Positions 34,814 to 43,950 are shown, counted from the stretch's first letter. The stretch is DNA of 64,000 nt from Lysobacteraceae bacterium 2PB (GCA_005502915.1 SCMT01000006.1:1-64000), one strand, 5' to 3'. Notes: generated by a model from the sequence alone, not told the origin. Made by a program: numbers and translations.

Positions 34814-36094
34814 ATGCTGCATGGTCGTCCCGTCGCCGTCCTGGGCGGCGCCCGTATTCCCTTCTGTCGCCAGCACACGGCCTATGCCGATGTCGGCAAT
34901 CTGGGCATGTCGGTCCGCACCCTCGGCGCGGTGGTCGAGAAGTTCGGCCTGCACGGCCAGCAGCTGGGCGAAGTCGCGCTGGGCGCGGTGCTCAAGCACA
35001 GCAGCGACTGGAATCTCGGCCGCGAGGCCACGCTGTCCTCGGGGCTGTCGCCGCTGACCCCGGGCATCACCATGCAGCGCGCCTGCGGCACCTCGCTCGA
35101 CACGATCATCCACGTCGCGAACAAGATCGCCACCGGCCAGATCGAGGCCGGCATCGGCGGCGGCTCCGACACCACCTCGGACGTGCCGATCGTGTTCAGC
35201 CCGGCCTTCCGCAAGCGCCTGATCTCGGTGTCCACCGCGAAGACCGCGATGGACCGCCTGGCGCGCTTCACGAACGGCTTCTCGTTCAAGGAACTCAAGC
35301 CCGAGCTGCCCGGCGTAGGCGAGCCGCGCACCGGCAAGTCCATGGGCCAGCACTGCGAGGACATGGCGAAGGAGTGGCACATCCCGCGCGAGGAACAGGA
35401 TGCGCTGGCTTTCGCTTCGCACCAGAAACTCGCCGCCGCCTACGAGCGCGGCTTCTTCGACGATCTCGTCGTGCCGTTCCGCGGCGTGTCGCGCGACAAC
35501 ATCCTGCGCACCGACACCACGCTGGAGAAGCTGGCGACGCTGAAGCCGGCCTTCGACCGCACCTCGGGACGCGGCACGCTCACCGCTGCCAACTCCACGC
35601 CGCTGACCGACGGCGCCGCCGCCTGCCTCATCGCTTCGGACGAATGGGCCGCGAAGAACGGCCACGAGGTGCTGTGCCACATCCGCGACGTGCATGTGTC
35701 CGCGGTCGATTTCATCCATGGCGAAGGCCTGCTGATGGCGCCCACGGTCGCCGTCGCCGAGATGCTCGCGCGCAACAACCTCACGCTGCAGGATTTCGAC
35801 ATCTACGAGATCCACGAAGCCTTCGCCGCGCAGGTGCTGTGCACGCTGCGCGCCTGGGAAAGCGCCGACTACTGCCGCGACCGCCTCGGCCTGGCCGCAC
35901 CGCTGGGCAGCATCGACCCGGCGAAGATGAACCCGGTCGGCTCGTCGCTCGCCGCCGGCCATCCGTTCGCCGCGACCGGTGCACGCATCGTCGCCACCGC
36001 CGCCAAGCAGCTGAAGGAACGCGGCGGTGGTCGCTGCCTGATCTCGATCTGCACCGCCGGCGGCATGGGCGTGGTCGCCATCCTCGAGCGCTGA
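34814..36094 (+). CDS. fadI: Acetyl-CoA C-acyltransferase (FadI-like thiolase)
   Basis: Thiolase of 426 aa that cleaves 3-ketoacyl-CoA with CoA in beta-oxidation, or runs the reverse condensation. The nucleophile is Cys91 in QRACGTSLD. The other catalytic parts are the His motif NPVGSSLAAGHPFAATGARI and the final Cys in CTAGGMGV. The long form and the sequence NGFSFKELKPELPGVGEPRTGKSMGQHCEDMAKEW fit the FadI subgroup. The start at 34814 begins the MLHGRPVAVLGGARIPF family N-terminus. It stands without a FadJ partner here, so the symbol is by similarity. Confidence 0.88.
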   Translation: MLHGRPVAVLGGARIPFCRQHTAYADVGNLGMSVRTLGAVVEKFGLHGQQLGEVALGAVLKHSSDWNLGREATLSSGLSPLTPGITMQRACGTSLDTIIHVANKIATGQIEAGIGGGSDTTSDVPIVFSPAFRKRLISVSTAKTAMDRLARFTNGFSFKELKPELPGVGEPRTGKSMGQHCEDMAKEWHIPREEQDALAFASHQKLAAAYERGFFDDLVVPFRGVSRDNILRTDTTLEKLATLKPAFDRTSGRGTLTAANSTPLTDGAAACLIASDEWAAKNGHEVLCHIRDVHVSAVDFIHGEGLLMAPTVAVAEMLARNNLTLQDFDIYEIHEAFAAQVLCTLRAWESADYCRDRLGLAAPLGSIDPAKMNPVGSSLAAGHPFAATGARIVATAAKQLKERGGGRCLISICTAGGMGVVAILER

Positions 36095-36123
36095 TCGATG
36101 CGCTGATCGGCGCGCTGATCGAT
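36088..36123. repeat. Three tandem 12-bp units at the end of the thiolase gene
   Basis: GCGCTGATCGAT, GCGCTGATCGGC and GCGCTGATCGAT follow each other directly. The thiolase stop codon lies in the first unit. Probably slippage of a short sequence. Confidence 0.6.
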
Positions 36124-36292
36124 CGGCGGGTCGACCTCCGATCGATGTGCAGTCCGCGCCCCGCCGGTGACGGCGGTGGCGCGGGAGACGCCGGGGACGG
36201 ATGCCCCGGTGTTCACCCCGCGCGGGGATCCCCTACGTTGGTTTCGCGTGTTCACGGCCACCCGGCCGCGACCCAACCACGAGGGAAATGCG

Positions 36293-37375
36293 ATGCAATC
36301 GTCCACGCGTTCGAGAATCGCGGCCTGCCTGACGGCCGCCGCCCTGGCTGCGGCGGTCGCTGCATGCAGCAAGCATGAATCCGCAGCGGAAGCGGCCGCC
36401 GAAAAGACCTCGACCGAGGTGGCTGCCGCCGATGCGGCGGCACCCGCCGCGCCGCCGATGGCGCAGGCGCCGATGCGAAGCGACGCTACGCAGGGCGAAG
36501 CGGCTGCAGACATGGCGGAGGGTGCCGACGCCACGCAGCCATACGAGACGCGCGTCGACCCCGGGCAACTCACGTCGATCGCCGCGAGCCAGGCCGATCC
36601 GGCGCGCCGATTCATCCGCACCGCGCGCGCCAGTTTCCGGGTGAAGGATGTCTACGCCGCCGCCATGGCGATCGAGGACGCCGTGGCCGAGCAGGGCGGC
36701 TTCGTGCTGCGCAACGACATCCAGGCGCAGACACTGCGCGCGGTCAGCCATCCGGTCGGCGACGGCAAGCGCCTGCAGCTGACCGAATACACCGTGCAGG
36801 GTTCGCTGGTCGTGCGCGTGCCGAGCGATCGCACCCAGGCCTTCCTGCGCGCGATCGCGCCGCAGATGGCCTTCCTCGACCAGCGCAACCTGGAAGCCAC
36901 CGATGTCCAGTTCCAGATCCTGCGCCAGCAGCTGGCGTGGCAGCGCGAACAGCAGACCCAGCAGGCGCTGGGCGATGCGGTGCAGGCGGGCGACCGGCTC
37001 GACCGCAAGGCCGAGGTCATCGCCGCGCAGGGCGACGCGAAGCTGCAGCGCGACGAAGCCCTGGTCCAGCGCAGGGAATTCGAGGACAAGGTCGCCTTCA
37101 GCACGATCGAACTGTCGCTGCACCAGTCGCCGAAGGTCGAGCGCAACGAATCGGTCGACACCGATGCGATGTTCGACAGCCACCGCCCGAGCTTCTTCGT
37201 CCGCCTCGGCGAGGCGCTGCGCACCGGCTGGTACGCGGTGCTCGACGTGTTCGTCGCGCTGATGCACGTGTGGCCGTTGTGGCTGCTCTGCGGATTGGGG
37301 CTGTGGGGGCTGCGGAAGTGGACGGTGTCGCGCGCTGCGCGTCGCACGCCGCCGCAGATTGAGCATGAGGGGTGA
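36293..37375 (+). CDS. DUF4349 lipoprotein
   Basis: A 360-aa predicted lipoprotein: signal peptide with lipobox AAAC (Cys25), an Ala-rich low-complexity linker (about 30-85), the DUF4349 core (about 105-300; RFIRTARASFRVKDV, then YTVQGSLVVRVPSDRTQAFLRAI), a coiled-coil stretch (RQQLAWQREQQTQQAL) and a C-terminal membrane helix (about 325-345). This is the usual order for the family, whose function is not known. The ATG at 36293 begins the signal peptide and follows GAGGGAAA. Confidence 0.88.
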   Translation: MQSSTRSRIAACLTAAALAAAVAACSKHESAAEAAAEKTSTEVAAADAAAPAAPPMAQAPMRSDATQGEAAADMAEGADATQPYETRVDPGQLTSIAASQADPARRFIRTARASFRVKDVYAAAMAIEDAVAEQGGFVLRNDIQAQTLRAVSHPVGDGKRLQLTEYTVQGSLVVRVPSDRTQAFLRAIAPQMAFLDQRNLEATDVQFQILRQQLAWQREQQTQQALGDAVQAGDRLDRKAEVIAAQGDAKLQRDEALVQRREFEDKVAFSTIELSLHQSPKVERNESVDTDAMFDSHRPSFFVRLGEALRTGWYAVLDVFVALMHVWPLWLLCGLGLWGLRKWTVSRAARRTPPQIEHEG

Positions 37376-37836
37376 TGATCCTCGGTGCCTGCGGTTCGTG
37401 CTGTCATCCCGAGCCGCAGGCGAGGGACCTGCTTGTCTGCCTTGGATGTCTAAAGCGGGCGGAAAGGATCTGCATTCGTCCCTGTGTTTCGCTCGCTGCC
37501 GCGAGCGAGTTACTTTTCTTTGCTTGTGCAAAGAAAAGGTAACCAAAAGAAAGCACACCCCGTCGGTTGCGCCCGGCGCTGCGCGCCGGGTCCACGGGCT
37601 TCGCGGGGTTTTTCGACAAGACGTCCATGTCTTGTCGAAAAACGCGCGACGTCCTGTCGCGCGCCCTGCGGGCCTGATCCGCGAAGCCCGTCGCAACCAG
37701 GGGCCCCGGCAGGTCAAGGTCAAGAGCAACCTGCCTCGGCCCACGCATCACGGGCGGCGCCATGTCCGGGGGCACGGGAGCTGCGGTAAATGGCGCTATG
37801 ATCGGCGGACATGGTTCAACACAGGGAGAAGTGGTT
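37376..37836. repeat. Palindrome-rich intergenic repeat cluster
   Basis: 461 bp with no supported gene. It holds copy 2 of the dispersed repeat (37402-37436, inverse of 6956-6992). A palindrome of GTTACTTTTCTTTGC and GCAAAGAAAAGGTAAC is at 37509-37542. A GC hairpin CCCGGCG / CGCCGGG is near 37572-37590. A perfect 15-bp stem hairpin (GTTTTTCGACAAGAC / GTCTTGTCGAAAAAC) is at 37608-37643, with an adjacent GCGCGAC / GTCGCGC hairpin at 37644-37662. An outer pair CGGGCTTCGCGG / CCGCGAAGCCCG encloses the last two. This nested layout is typical of a dispersed structural repeat of this bacterial group. Confidence 0.7.
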
Positions 37837-38649
37837 ATGCCAGCCGTTCCGAAGAAGGTCAGTGAGCGCCTCATCCAAGGCCTGAAACGTTATCAGCCCA
37901 TTTTGCAGTCGGCGAAGTCGAGAGACGTCGGCGAGGCTGATACGGTGACCATCATCAAGGATATGCTTGCCGACGTTTTCGGATACGACAAGTATTCCGA
38001 TGTCACATCAGAGCATTCGATTCGCGGAACATATTGTGATCTAGCAATCAAGATAGAAGGTCAGCTGCAAACGCTGATCGAGGTGAAGGCGATAGGCCTG
38101 GACTTGAAAGATCCGCATGTGAAGCAGGCGATCGACTATGCGGCTAATCAGGGTGTCGACTGGGTTCTTCTGACCAATGGCGTTGTCTGGCGCGTGTACC
38201 ATCTTGTTTTCACTCGTCCGATCGAACAGGAATTGGTCCTGGAAATCGATTTTTGCAAGCTTAATCCCAGGTCGGAAGCTGATATCGAAGTGCTGTATTT
38301 GTGGTGCAAGGAGGGTTGGCAACGATCTGTCCTGGGGGAGTACCACACGCAAAAGCAAGCCTTGTCGAGATTCTTCGTCGGTGCGATGTTGCAGACAGCT
38401 CCGGTTCTTGATGTCATTCGCCGCGAGCTTCGCCGCGTATCCCCTGATGTGAAGATCGATTCGGATCAGATCAAGGAAGTCTTGGTCAACGAGGTCATCA
38501 AGCGTGAGGTTCTCGAAGGAGACAAGGCCGACGAAGCCCGCAAGAAGATCACGAGAGCCGCGAACAAGGCCTTGAGGATTGCGGCCGGGAAAACGGCGCA
38601 GGCGTCGGCGCAGCAGGCGTCGAGCTGGCCGGAGGAGATGCCGGAATAG
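37837..38649 (+). CDS. Orphan type I restriction HsdR N-terminal domain (PD-(D/E)xK nuclease-like) protein
   Basis: A 270-aa protein with the HsdR_N nuclease core and no ATPase/translocase part. The PD-(D/E)xK residues are visible: Asp68 in GTYCDLAIKI, Glu82 and Lys84 in LIEVKAIGL, and the downstream QAIDYAANQGVDWVLLTNGVVWRVYHL typical of the family. No hsdM or hsdS lies nearby. A helical basic C-terminal part (about 195-270) ends in an Ala/Ser-rich tail. The start at 37837 follows GGGAGAAG. Base composition is lower in G+C than its neighbours, and it directly follows the palindrome cluster, both consistent with acquisition. Likely a stand-alone defence-type or DNA-processing nuclease; targets unknown. 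Confidence 0.82.
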   Translation: MPAVPKKVSERLIQGLKRYQPILQSAKSRDVGEADTVTIIKDMLADVFGYDKYSDVTSEHSIRGTYCDLAIKIEGQLQTLIEVKAIGLDLKDPHVKQAIDYAANQGVDWVLLTNGVVWRVYHLVFTRPIEQELVLEIDFCKLNPRSEADIEVLYLWCKEGWQRSVLGEYHTQKQALSRFFVGAMLQTAPVLDVIRRELRRVSPDVKIDSDQIKEVLVNEVIKREVLEGDKADEARKKITRAANKALRIAAGKTAQASAQQASSWPEEMPE

Positions 38650-38795
38650 GCCGTCGGAGGCCCCCGGGAGGGCGCGGAATGCGTCGTTTGGAGAAGGCCC
38701 ATGGTGGATGCAGCGGGCTTTCATTCAGCGGTGCGTTTCGCAGAATCCCATCCCTGAGCATACGAAATGCCCCCGACACGCTCTAGACTCCGTCC

Positions 38796-41255
38796 ATGCC
38801 ATCACACGACGGACCGAGGCAGCCGGTGTTCACGGGGTTCAGGCTGGGGTCGCTCACGATCGATCTCGACCAGGGCGTGGTGCTGTCCGCGGAGGGCGGG
38901 GCCAGCGGGCTGACGCCGCGGGCGGAGGACCTGCTGCTCCTGCTGGCGCGGCGGGCGAACATGCTGGTCTCCCGCGAGGACATCCTGGAGACCGTCTGGG
39001 CCGGGCGGGTGGTCGAGGATGCGGCGATCACCCACTGCGTGTGGCAGATCCGGCGCGCGCTCGGCGGCGACGGCAAGGACATCCTGCAGACCCGTCCCAA
39101 GCGTGGCTACGTGCTGGTGGTGCCGGACGCGGCCTGGATCCGGCCGGCCGTGGCATCGGCGGCCGAGGCCCGGGCCGCGGAGGCGTCGGCGGATGTGGCG
39201 CCTGTCGCCCCTGTCGAGCCTGCCGACCCGCCGCAGCGCGGTGGACGCCGGAGATGGCTGGCGGTCGCGGCGGCGGTGCTGGTGGTCGCGTGTGCGGGCC
39301 TCGTCGCGTGGCGTGCGTCGTCGCCCGCGGACGAGGCCATCGTGTTCGATCCGCACATCGAGATGAGCGTGGCGGTCGTCGCGCCGTCGTCGCTGTCGTG
39401 GCTGCGCGACACGCTGCTGCGCGACGCGATCGAACAGGCCCATCTCCGCGACGTCGAGGTGGTGGTCTTCCAGGGCGCGCAGACGCGCAATCCGTTCCGG
39501 GGGCCGCATCTGCAGGTGCGCATCGTGCAGGCCGAGCCGCGCGCGCTGGAGGCCGAGCTGACGCTCGCGCAGGGCGACACCACCCTCCGCGAACGCTATC
39601 GCGGCCCTGCAGAAGGCCTGGCGACCGCGATGCGCGCGCTGCTGTCGCGCCAGCTGCCGGTGCCGATGCGGGCGCAGGGCGCGGCGACCGACGCCTACGT
39701 GGCCGGGCGCCTGGCCGAGGCGCGCTTCGATCGCGCCACGGCGGTGCTGGAATTCCGGCGTGCGCTCGCCCTGGATGCCGGGATGGCGGATGCGCGCATC
39801 GCCCTGGCCGGCCTGCTGTTCGAGCAGGGCCAGGCCGACGAGGCCCGCGATGTGGCCCGCACGCTCGCCGGCCCGGGCGCCGACGACCCGGTGCGTCGCT
39901 GCCGGATCGAGCGCCTGCTGGCGCGGGTCGAACCCGATCGCCTCGGCCCCGCGCCCTGCGCCCGTGCGGCGGTGGTCGCGCGCGTCGAGCGCCTGCAGCT
40001 GCGCGATGCCCTGCGCGAGATCGAACGGCTGAACGCGGCGCCAGCCGGTGCCGGCGAGTGGCTGGAACAGGAGGATGCCTACATCCTCGCCCTGCTGCGC
40101 CTGCAGGAACTGGAGCGCGCGAAGTACGAGATCGATCGCGCGCGCGCCGTCGCCGAGCGTGCCGGCTGGCGCCATGCGTCGCTGCGCCTGGGCACGAACC
40201 TCGGGCCGCTGCACATGCATCGCGGCGAACGTCGTGCCGCGGCGAGCGCGCAGGCGCAGGTGGCGGACGGGTTCGCCGCGCTGGGCGACGCCGGGTCGGC
40301 GGCGGAGAGCCGGATCTGGGTGCAGCGTGCGGAACCGATCGTGCCAGGGCCTGTGCTCGCCGCGCGTCGCGAAGCCCTGCGCGGCATCGTCGCCCAGGCG
40401 CGCGCCTCCGGCCGGCTGCGGGCCGAGATCGAGGCCCTGCTGCTGCTCGCGCGGATGGATCGCGACCGGCCCGACGCCTGGCGCGCGCACCTCGACCGTG
40501 CGCGGGCGCGGATCCGCGAGGCGCGCCTGGATGGCGGCAACAGCCTGCATCCCTATTTCGTGGTCGGCGAAGTCGTCGGTGCGCGTCGCTACGGCGAGGC
40601 CCTGGCCGAGATCGACGCCCTGGCGCGCGTGCCGAAACCGCATCCGCGCGCGCAGGCCTGGGCCTTGTACCTCCAGGTGGAGTCGCACTTCTGGCGCGAC
40701 GAGATGGCCGATGCCGTCGCCGGCATCGATGCGATGGAGCGCGCCGGCCTGGACATCACCGCGTCGCCCAACCCCTGCTTCCATGCCTGGGTGCTGACCG
40801 AGGCCGGGCGGCGCGACCGGGCGAGCGCCTACCTCGAGCGCTGCAACGACGGTGCGCGCAGCCATGAGCAGACCGATTTCGGCCTCGTGGCCGCCGCGCG
40901 CCAGCGCATGCTCGATGGCGAGACCCGCGCGGCCTGGACGCTGCTGCGCCAGCGCCTGCTGGCCCTGCTGGCCTTGCCCGAACCCACGCGGCAGGAGGGC
41001 GAAGCCCTGGCACTGGTCGCCCGCCACGCGGCCCTGCTGCCGGAGGCGGATCCGGCGCTGCTGGCCCGGGCGGCGCAGGCGGTCGACCGCATCGCTGCCC
41101 TGGATGGCGCCGGGCCGGGCCTGCGGCTCGGTGCGCGGCTGCTGGGCGAGACGCTCTGCCTGCGGGCGGCCACCTGTCGTCCGGGGCCCTTGCCGGCCTG
41201 GGCGGCCGAGGACCGCTTCGCCTCCCGGCTGGCCTCGGCCTCGGGGCGCCGATAA
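38796..41255 (+). CDS. CadC/ToxR-like membrane transcriptional regulator with TPR-type periplasmic domain
   Basis: An 819-aa one-component regulator. The N-terminal OmpR-type winged helix (about 12-108) has the signature VSREDILETVWAGRVVEDAAITHCVWQIRRALGGDGKDILQTRPKRGYVL. A Pro/Ala linker leads to a single transmembrane helix (about 151-172, WLAVAAAVLVVACAGLVAW). The C-terminal about 640 residues are helical repeats of TPR type (FEQGQADEARDVARTLAG and similar). Family members sense a periplasmic or metabolic cue and bind DNA at the membrane. The gene is followed by a good Rho-independent terminator, so it is probably monocistronic. Target genes are unknown; the effector-like genes just downstream are candidates by position only. 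Confidence 0.88.
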   Translation: MPSHDGPRQPVFTGFRLGSLTIDLDQGVVLSAEGGASGLTPRAEDLLLLLARRANMLVSREDILETVWAGRVVEDAAITHCVWQIRRALGGDGKDILQTRPKRGYVLVVPDAAWIRPAVASAAEARAAEASADVAPVAPVEPADPPQRGGRRRWLAVAAAVLVVACAGLVAWRASSPADEAIVFDPHIEMSVAVVAPSSLSWLRDTLLRDAIEQAHLRDVEVVVFQGAQTRNPFRGPHLQVRIVQAEPRALEAELTLAQGDTTLRERYRGPAEGLATAMRALLSRQLPVPMRAQGAATDAYVAGRLAEARFDRATAVLEFRRALALDAGMADARIALAGLLFEQGQADEARDVARTLAGPGADDPVRRCRIERLLARVEPDRLGPAPCARAAVVARVERLQLRDALREIERLNAAPAGAGEWLEQEDAYILALLRLQELERAKYEIDRARAVAERAGWRHASLRLGTNLGPLHMHRGERRAAASAQAQVADGFAALGDAGSAAESRIWVQRAEPIVPGPVLAARREALRGIVAQARASGRLRAEIEALLLLARMDRDRPDAWRAHLDRARARIREARLDGGNSLHPYFVVGEVVGARRYGEALAEIDALARVPKPHPRAQAWALYLQVESHFWRDEMADAVAGIDAMERAGLDITASPNPCFHAWVLTEAGRRDRASAYLERCNDGARSHEQTDFGLVAAARQRMLDGETRAAWTLLRQRLLALLALPEPTRQEGEALALVARHAALLPEADPALLARAAQAVDRIAALDGAGPGLRLGARLLGETLCLRAATCRPGPLPAWAAEDRFASRLASASGRR

Positions 41256-41263
41256 CACGTTGA

Positions 41264-41293
41264 TCGGAAAGGACAATCTTTCCGAGATTTTTT
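41264..41293 (+). terminator. Rho-independent terminator of the CadC-like gene
   Basis: Stem TCGGAAAG / CTTTCCGA with loop GACAAT, followed within 3 bases by a run of six T residues, 9 bp after the stop codon. It separates the regulator from the next gene. Confidence 0.88.
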
Positions 41294-41405
41294 CCGCAGG
41301 GTGCCGAGAGGACTTGGGCGGGGCGGGATGCGAGACAGGGTGCGCCGAACGGGGCCGTATGGACCGCTAGGCGCATCTCTTCCCTTGCAGACAAGGAGCA
41401 CCGCG

Positions 41406-42638
41406 ATGTCCGATCCCTACGCCAGAGACGCCCAGATCTTCACCTTCGGCGTGCACGGCACGAACAACACGCCCGACAACGTCCGCGAGGTCACCCGGCG
41501 GATCAGCGCCGCCGTGGGCACGACCACCGACGGCGCCAATCTCTGGGACAACGGCTTCGACTGGCGCGCCCGCAACGAGACCGTCATGCGGCCGCAGTTC
41601 GATCCGCACGGGAACTACCTCGGCGAAGCGCCCACCGTCCAGCCGGTGGCGGGCACCTCGCACCAGATGAACGGGACGCGCGACCGCGAGATCGCATCGG
41701 AGCGCTTCGCCGCGCACGTGCTGCAGCAGGTCGACAACGCCATCGAACGCGGCGATCTCGACCGCAACAAGCCGCTGACCGTGAACCTGGTCGGCTTCAG
41801 CCACGGTGGCAACGTATCGATCCTGGCTTCCGACGAGATCTCCGAAGGCTTGAAGCAGCGCGGCATCGACGCCGCGATCCACGTCACCACGCTGTCCACG
41901 CCTGCCTACACCTGGGGCCCGGAAAACCCGGACACCGCGCGCGACCTGGTCCAGGCCGACGGCGTGAAGTTCGCGCACACCCACTTCAACACGCCCGGCG
42001 ATGGCGTGATCCGCCTGGCGATGGCGCGTGCGAACTACGACACCGAAGTGACCCGCAATTACGACTTCCCGAACGCGCCCTTCGGCCTCAACGGCCTTGA
42101 GAACCATGGTGCCGTGCAGAACGTGCCGGCGATGATGGACGGTGCCGCGGAAGTCATGCGCCAGCGCTTCAACGGCCTGGCCCCGGCGCAGCAGCGCAGC
42201 GATGCCGGCGAACAGGATGTGCGCGTGGCCGGCGTGACCCCGGCGACGCCCGGCGCTGCGGTGGACTGGAACCGCTTCAATGCCGATCCGATGATCCAGC
42301 AGGCCTCGACGGCGCTGGCCCGCGCCGTGCCCGACGTGCCGCAGGACACCCAGAACCCCAGCCTGCTCGCGGGCATCGCCGGGGTCGCGGCGGAAAACCG
42401 TTTCAACGCCATCGGCGACGTGGCCTTCGGCCAGAACGGCCAGACCGCCTTCGTCACCGATCGCGAGAAGACCGATCCGGCCGCGCGCGTCGCACCGGTC
42501 GACATGGCCCTGGCCAGCAAGCCGACGGAGCAGGTGATGGATCGTTTCGCCGCGGCGCTCGACACCTCGCGCACCCAGGCCGTCGCGCAGGAGACCCAGG
42601 AACAGCAGCAGCGCCAGGCCGCGCCGCGCATGGCGTGA
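41406..42638 (+). CDS. Lipase-like alpha/beta hydrolase with XVIPCD-like C-terminus (candidate type IV secretion effector)
   Basis: A 410-aa protein without a signal peptide. The hydrolase domain (about 8-270) has an oxyanion motif in GVHGTNNTP and nucleophile Ser132 in LVGFSHGGN; a His in LENHGAVQNVP may complete the triad. Residues about 320-395 read VAAENRFNAIGDVAFGQNG..AFVTDREKTDPAARVAPVDMALA and end in a Gln-rich tail. This is the pattern of XVIPCD domains, which direct antibacterial effectors of Xanthomonas-type type IV systems to VirD4. A lipolytic effector is therefore a reasonable inference. No type IV machinery lies in this window and no obvious lipoprotein immunity gene follows. 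GGAGCACC precedes the ATG. Confidence 0.75.
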   Translation: MSDPYARDAQIFTFGVHGTNNTPDNVREVTRRISAAVGTTTDGANLWDNGFDWRARNETVMRPQFDPHGNYLGEAPTVQPVAGTSHQMNGTRDREIASERFAAHVLQQVDNAIERGDLDRNKPLTVNLVGFSHGGNVSILASDEISEGLKQRGIDAAIHVTTLSTPAYTWGPENPDTARDLVQADGVKFAHTHFNTPGDGVIRLAMARANYDTEVTRNYDFPNAPFGLNGLENHGAVQNVPAMMDGAAEVMRQRFNGLAPAQQRSDAGEQDVRVAGVTPATPGAAVDWNRFNADPMIQQASTALARAVPDVPQDTQNPSLLAGIAGVAAENRFNAIGDVAFGQNGQTAFVTDREKTDPAARVAPVDMALASKPTEQVMDRFAAALDTSRTQAVAQETQEQQQRQAAPRMA

Positions 42639-42963
42639 GCCGGGGCGACGCCGGCCGGGGCAGGTTTGCCGCGCAGGGTGCCCTGCGAGGCCTGTCCTGC
42701 AAGCGCCGTCCTGCAAGGCTGGCCCGGGCCGATCAGCCGGAGCGCTCGACGACGGTGTGATCGCGATCCGGCGCCGGGTCGTCATCGGCGAGAGCCGTCC
42801 GTCCGCCTGCGTCCGCGCGCTCCGCAGCCTTCATGCAGCCCCGCAAACCGGCATGCGACGTGGTTTGCGCATGCCGTCCATGGACGACATTTCCCCTCCC
42901 CCGCGGGATGCCGCGACTGCGGCCTCCCATCACGTTGAAACCCCGCATTAAGGAAGAACCGCG
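42639..42963. other. 325-bp spacer containing a gene-tail remnant
   Basis: Mostly non-coding. At 42731-42763 it carries 33 bp that match the 3' end of the next gene (43921-43953) at 27 positions and in frame would read DQPERSTTV then stop, against DQPERSRTM then stop. This suggests the tail of a lost paralogous effector gene. An AAGGAAG ribosome site for the next gene is at the right edge. Confidence 0.55.
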
Positions 42964-43950
42964 ATGAACCAGAACAACACCGGCAACGACCGTCCGTCCG
43001 CCCACCCCGAAGACCCCATGCTCATCGCCAACGGCCCGATGGCGATCTCCGAGCGCGCGCGCGTCCAGGCGCGCTACGGCAAGGATGCGATTCCCGGCGG
43101 CACGGAGATGGTCGATTTCAACGCGCGCGTCACCTACAACGACAGTGGCCACCTGACCATCAATGCGCCTTCCGGCGACGTCGGCGGCAATCCGAAGGAT
43201 GTGCTGTTCCGGCTGATCCTGAAGAAGGATGGCGACGAAATCGCCGCCAAGGTCGGCAACACGCTGCTCGAATCCCGCGGCGACATCCTCAGCGGACGCA
43301 GCATCAACAGCAACGGCAGCTTCGATGCAGGCGGTTTCACGATCGGTGTCGACAGCGGCGTCACCCTGACCCCCAGCGTCCGCCGCGAGCTGATGGAGAA
43401 CGTGCAGTTGAACTTCGACATCCAGATGGCGCAGAAGGTCATCCAGTGGTGCAAGGACAATCCCGACGGCGCTGCGATGCAGATCGGCAACAAGGTCATC
43501 GCCTATGATCGGCAAATGGTCGCGGACCTCAGGCAGAACGCAACGGACAGGCTGCAGGATCTCGTCTTTCCCGGTCAGCGCCGTTCCTCCGAGCAGGGCG
43601 AGACCGTCGTCGCTTCCAGTCAGTTCGTGCCCGGCAACGACAATGTCAACCGTCAGTTCGCACAGGCACTGCAGGGCACCAACGGCGACCGCGATGCAGC
43701 GGCGGCCGCGATCGAGACGCTGCGCAACACGCCGGGATACAAGGCCGACCGGGACGTCGCGGTGGTGCAGGGGCTCAACGGCCAGCTGATCGCGACCCAG
43801 GGCCAGGGCGATGCCGCGCTGAACGTCGCCGTCGCCAAGGTCAACCCGGGCGATTTCGAGCGCGTCGCGAACCAGATCGCGCAGGCGCCGCAGCAGGCGC
43901 AGACCGTGGCGGTGCAGCCCGATCAGCCGGAGCGCAGCCGGACGATGTGA
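42964..43950 (+). CDS. Candidate XVIPCD-like effector of unknown activity
   Basis: A 328-aa soluble protein without a signal peptide. The N-terminal about 190 residues (GGTEMVDFNARVTYNDSGHLTINAPSG..LFRLILKKDGDEIAAKV) match nothing I can name. The C-terminal part (about 240-328) reads DAAAAAIETLRNTPGYKADRDVAVVQGLNGQLIATQGQGDAALNVAVAKVNP and then a Gln-rich tail. That resembles the XVIPCD pattern of a D-x-VAV-x-x-x-x-NGQLIATQG strand pair followed by a Gln-rich end, as in the gene before. A pair of effectors, or an effector and accessory protein, is possible. The ATG follows AAGGAAG. Confidence 0.65.
   Translation: MNQNNTGNDRPSAHPEDPMLIANGPMAISERARVQARYGKDAIPGGTEMVDFNARVTYNDSGHLTINAPSGDVGGNPKDVLFRLILKKDGDEIAAKVGNTLLESRGDILSGRSINSNGSFDAGGFTIGVDSGVTLTPSVRRELMENVQLNFDIQMAQKVIQWCKDNPDGAAMQIGNKVIAYDRQMVADLRQNATDRLQDLVFPGQRRSSEQGETVVASSQFVPGNDNVNRQFAQALQGTNGDRDAAAAAIETLRNTPGYKADRDVAVVQGLNGQLIATQGQGDAALNVAVAKVNPGDFERVANQIAQAPQQAQTVAVQPDQPERSRTM

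Noticed and set aside
38802-41276. 824-codon minus-strand frame opposite the CadC-like regulator
   Set aside because: The plus strand encodes a recognisable winged-helix, membrane helix and TPR protein over the same span; the antisense translation has no domain.
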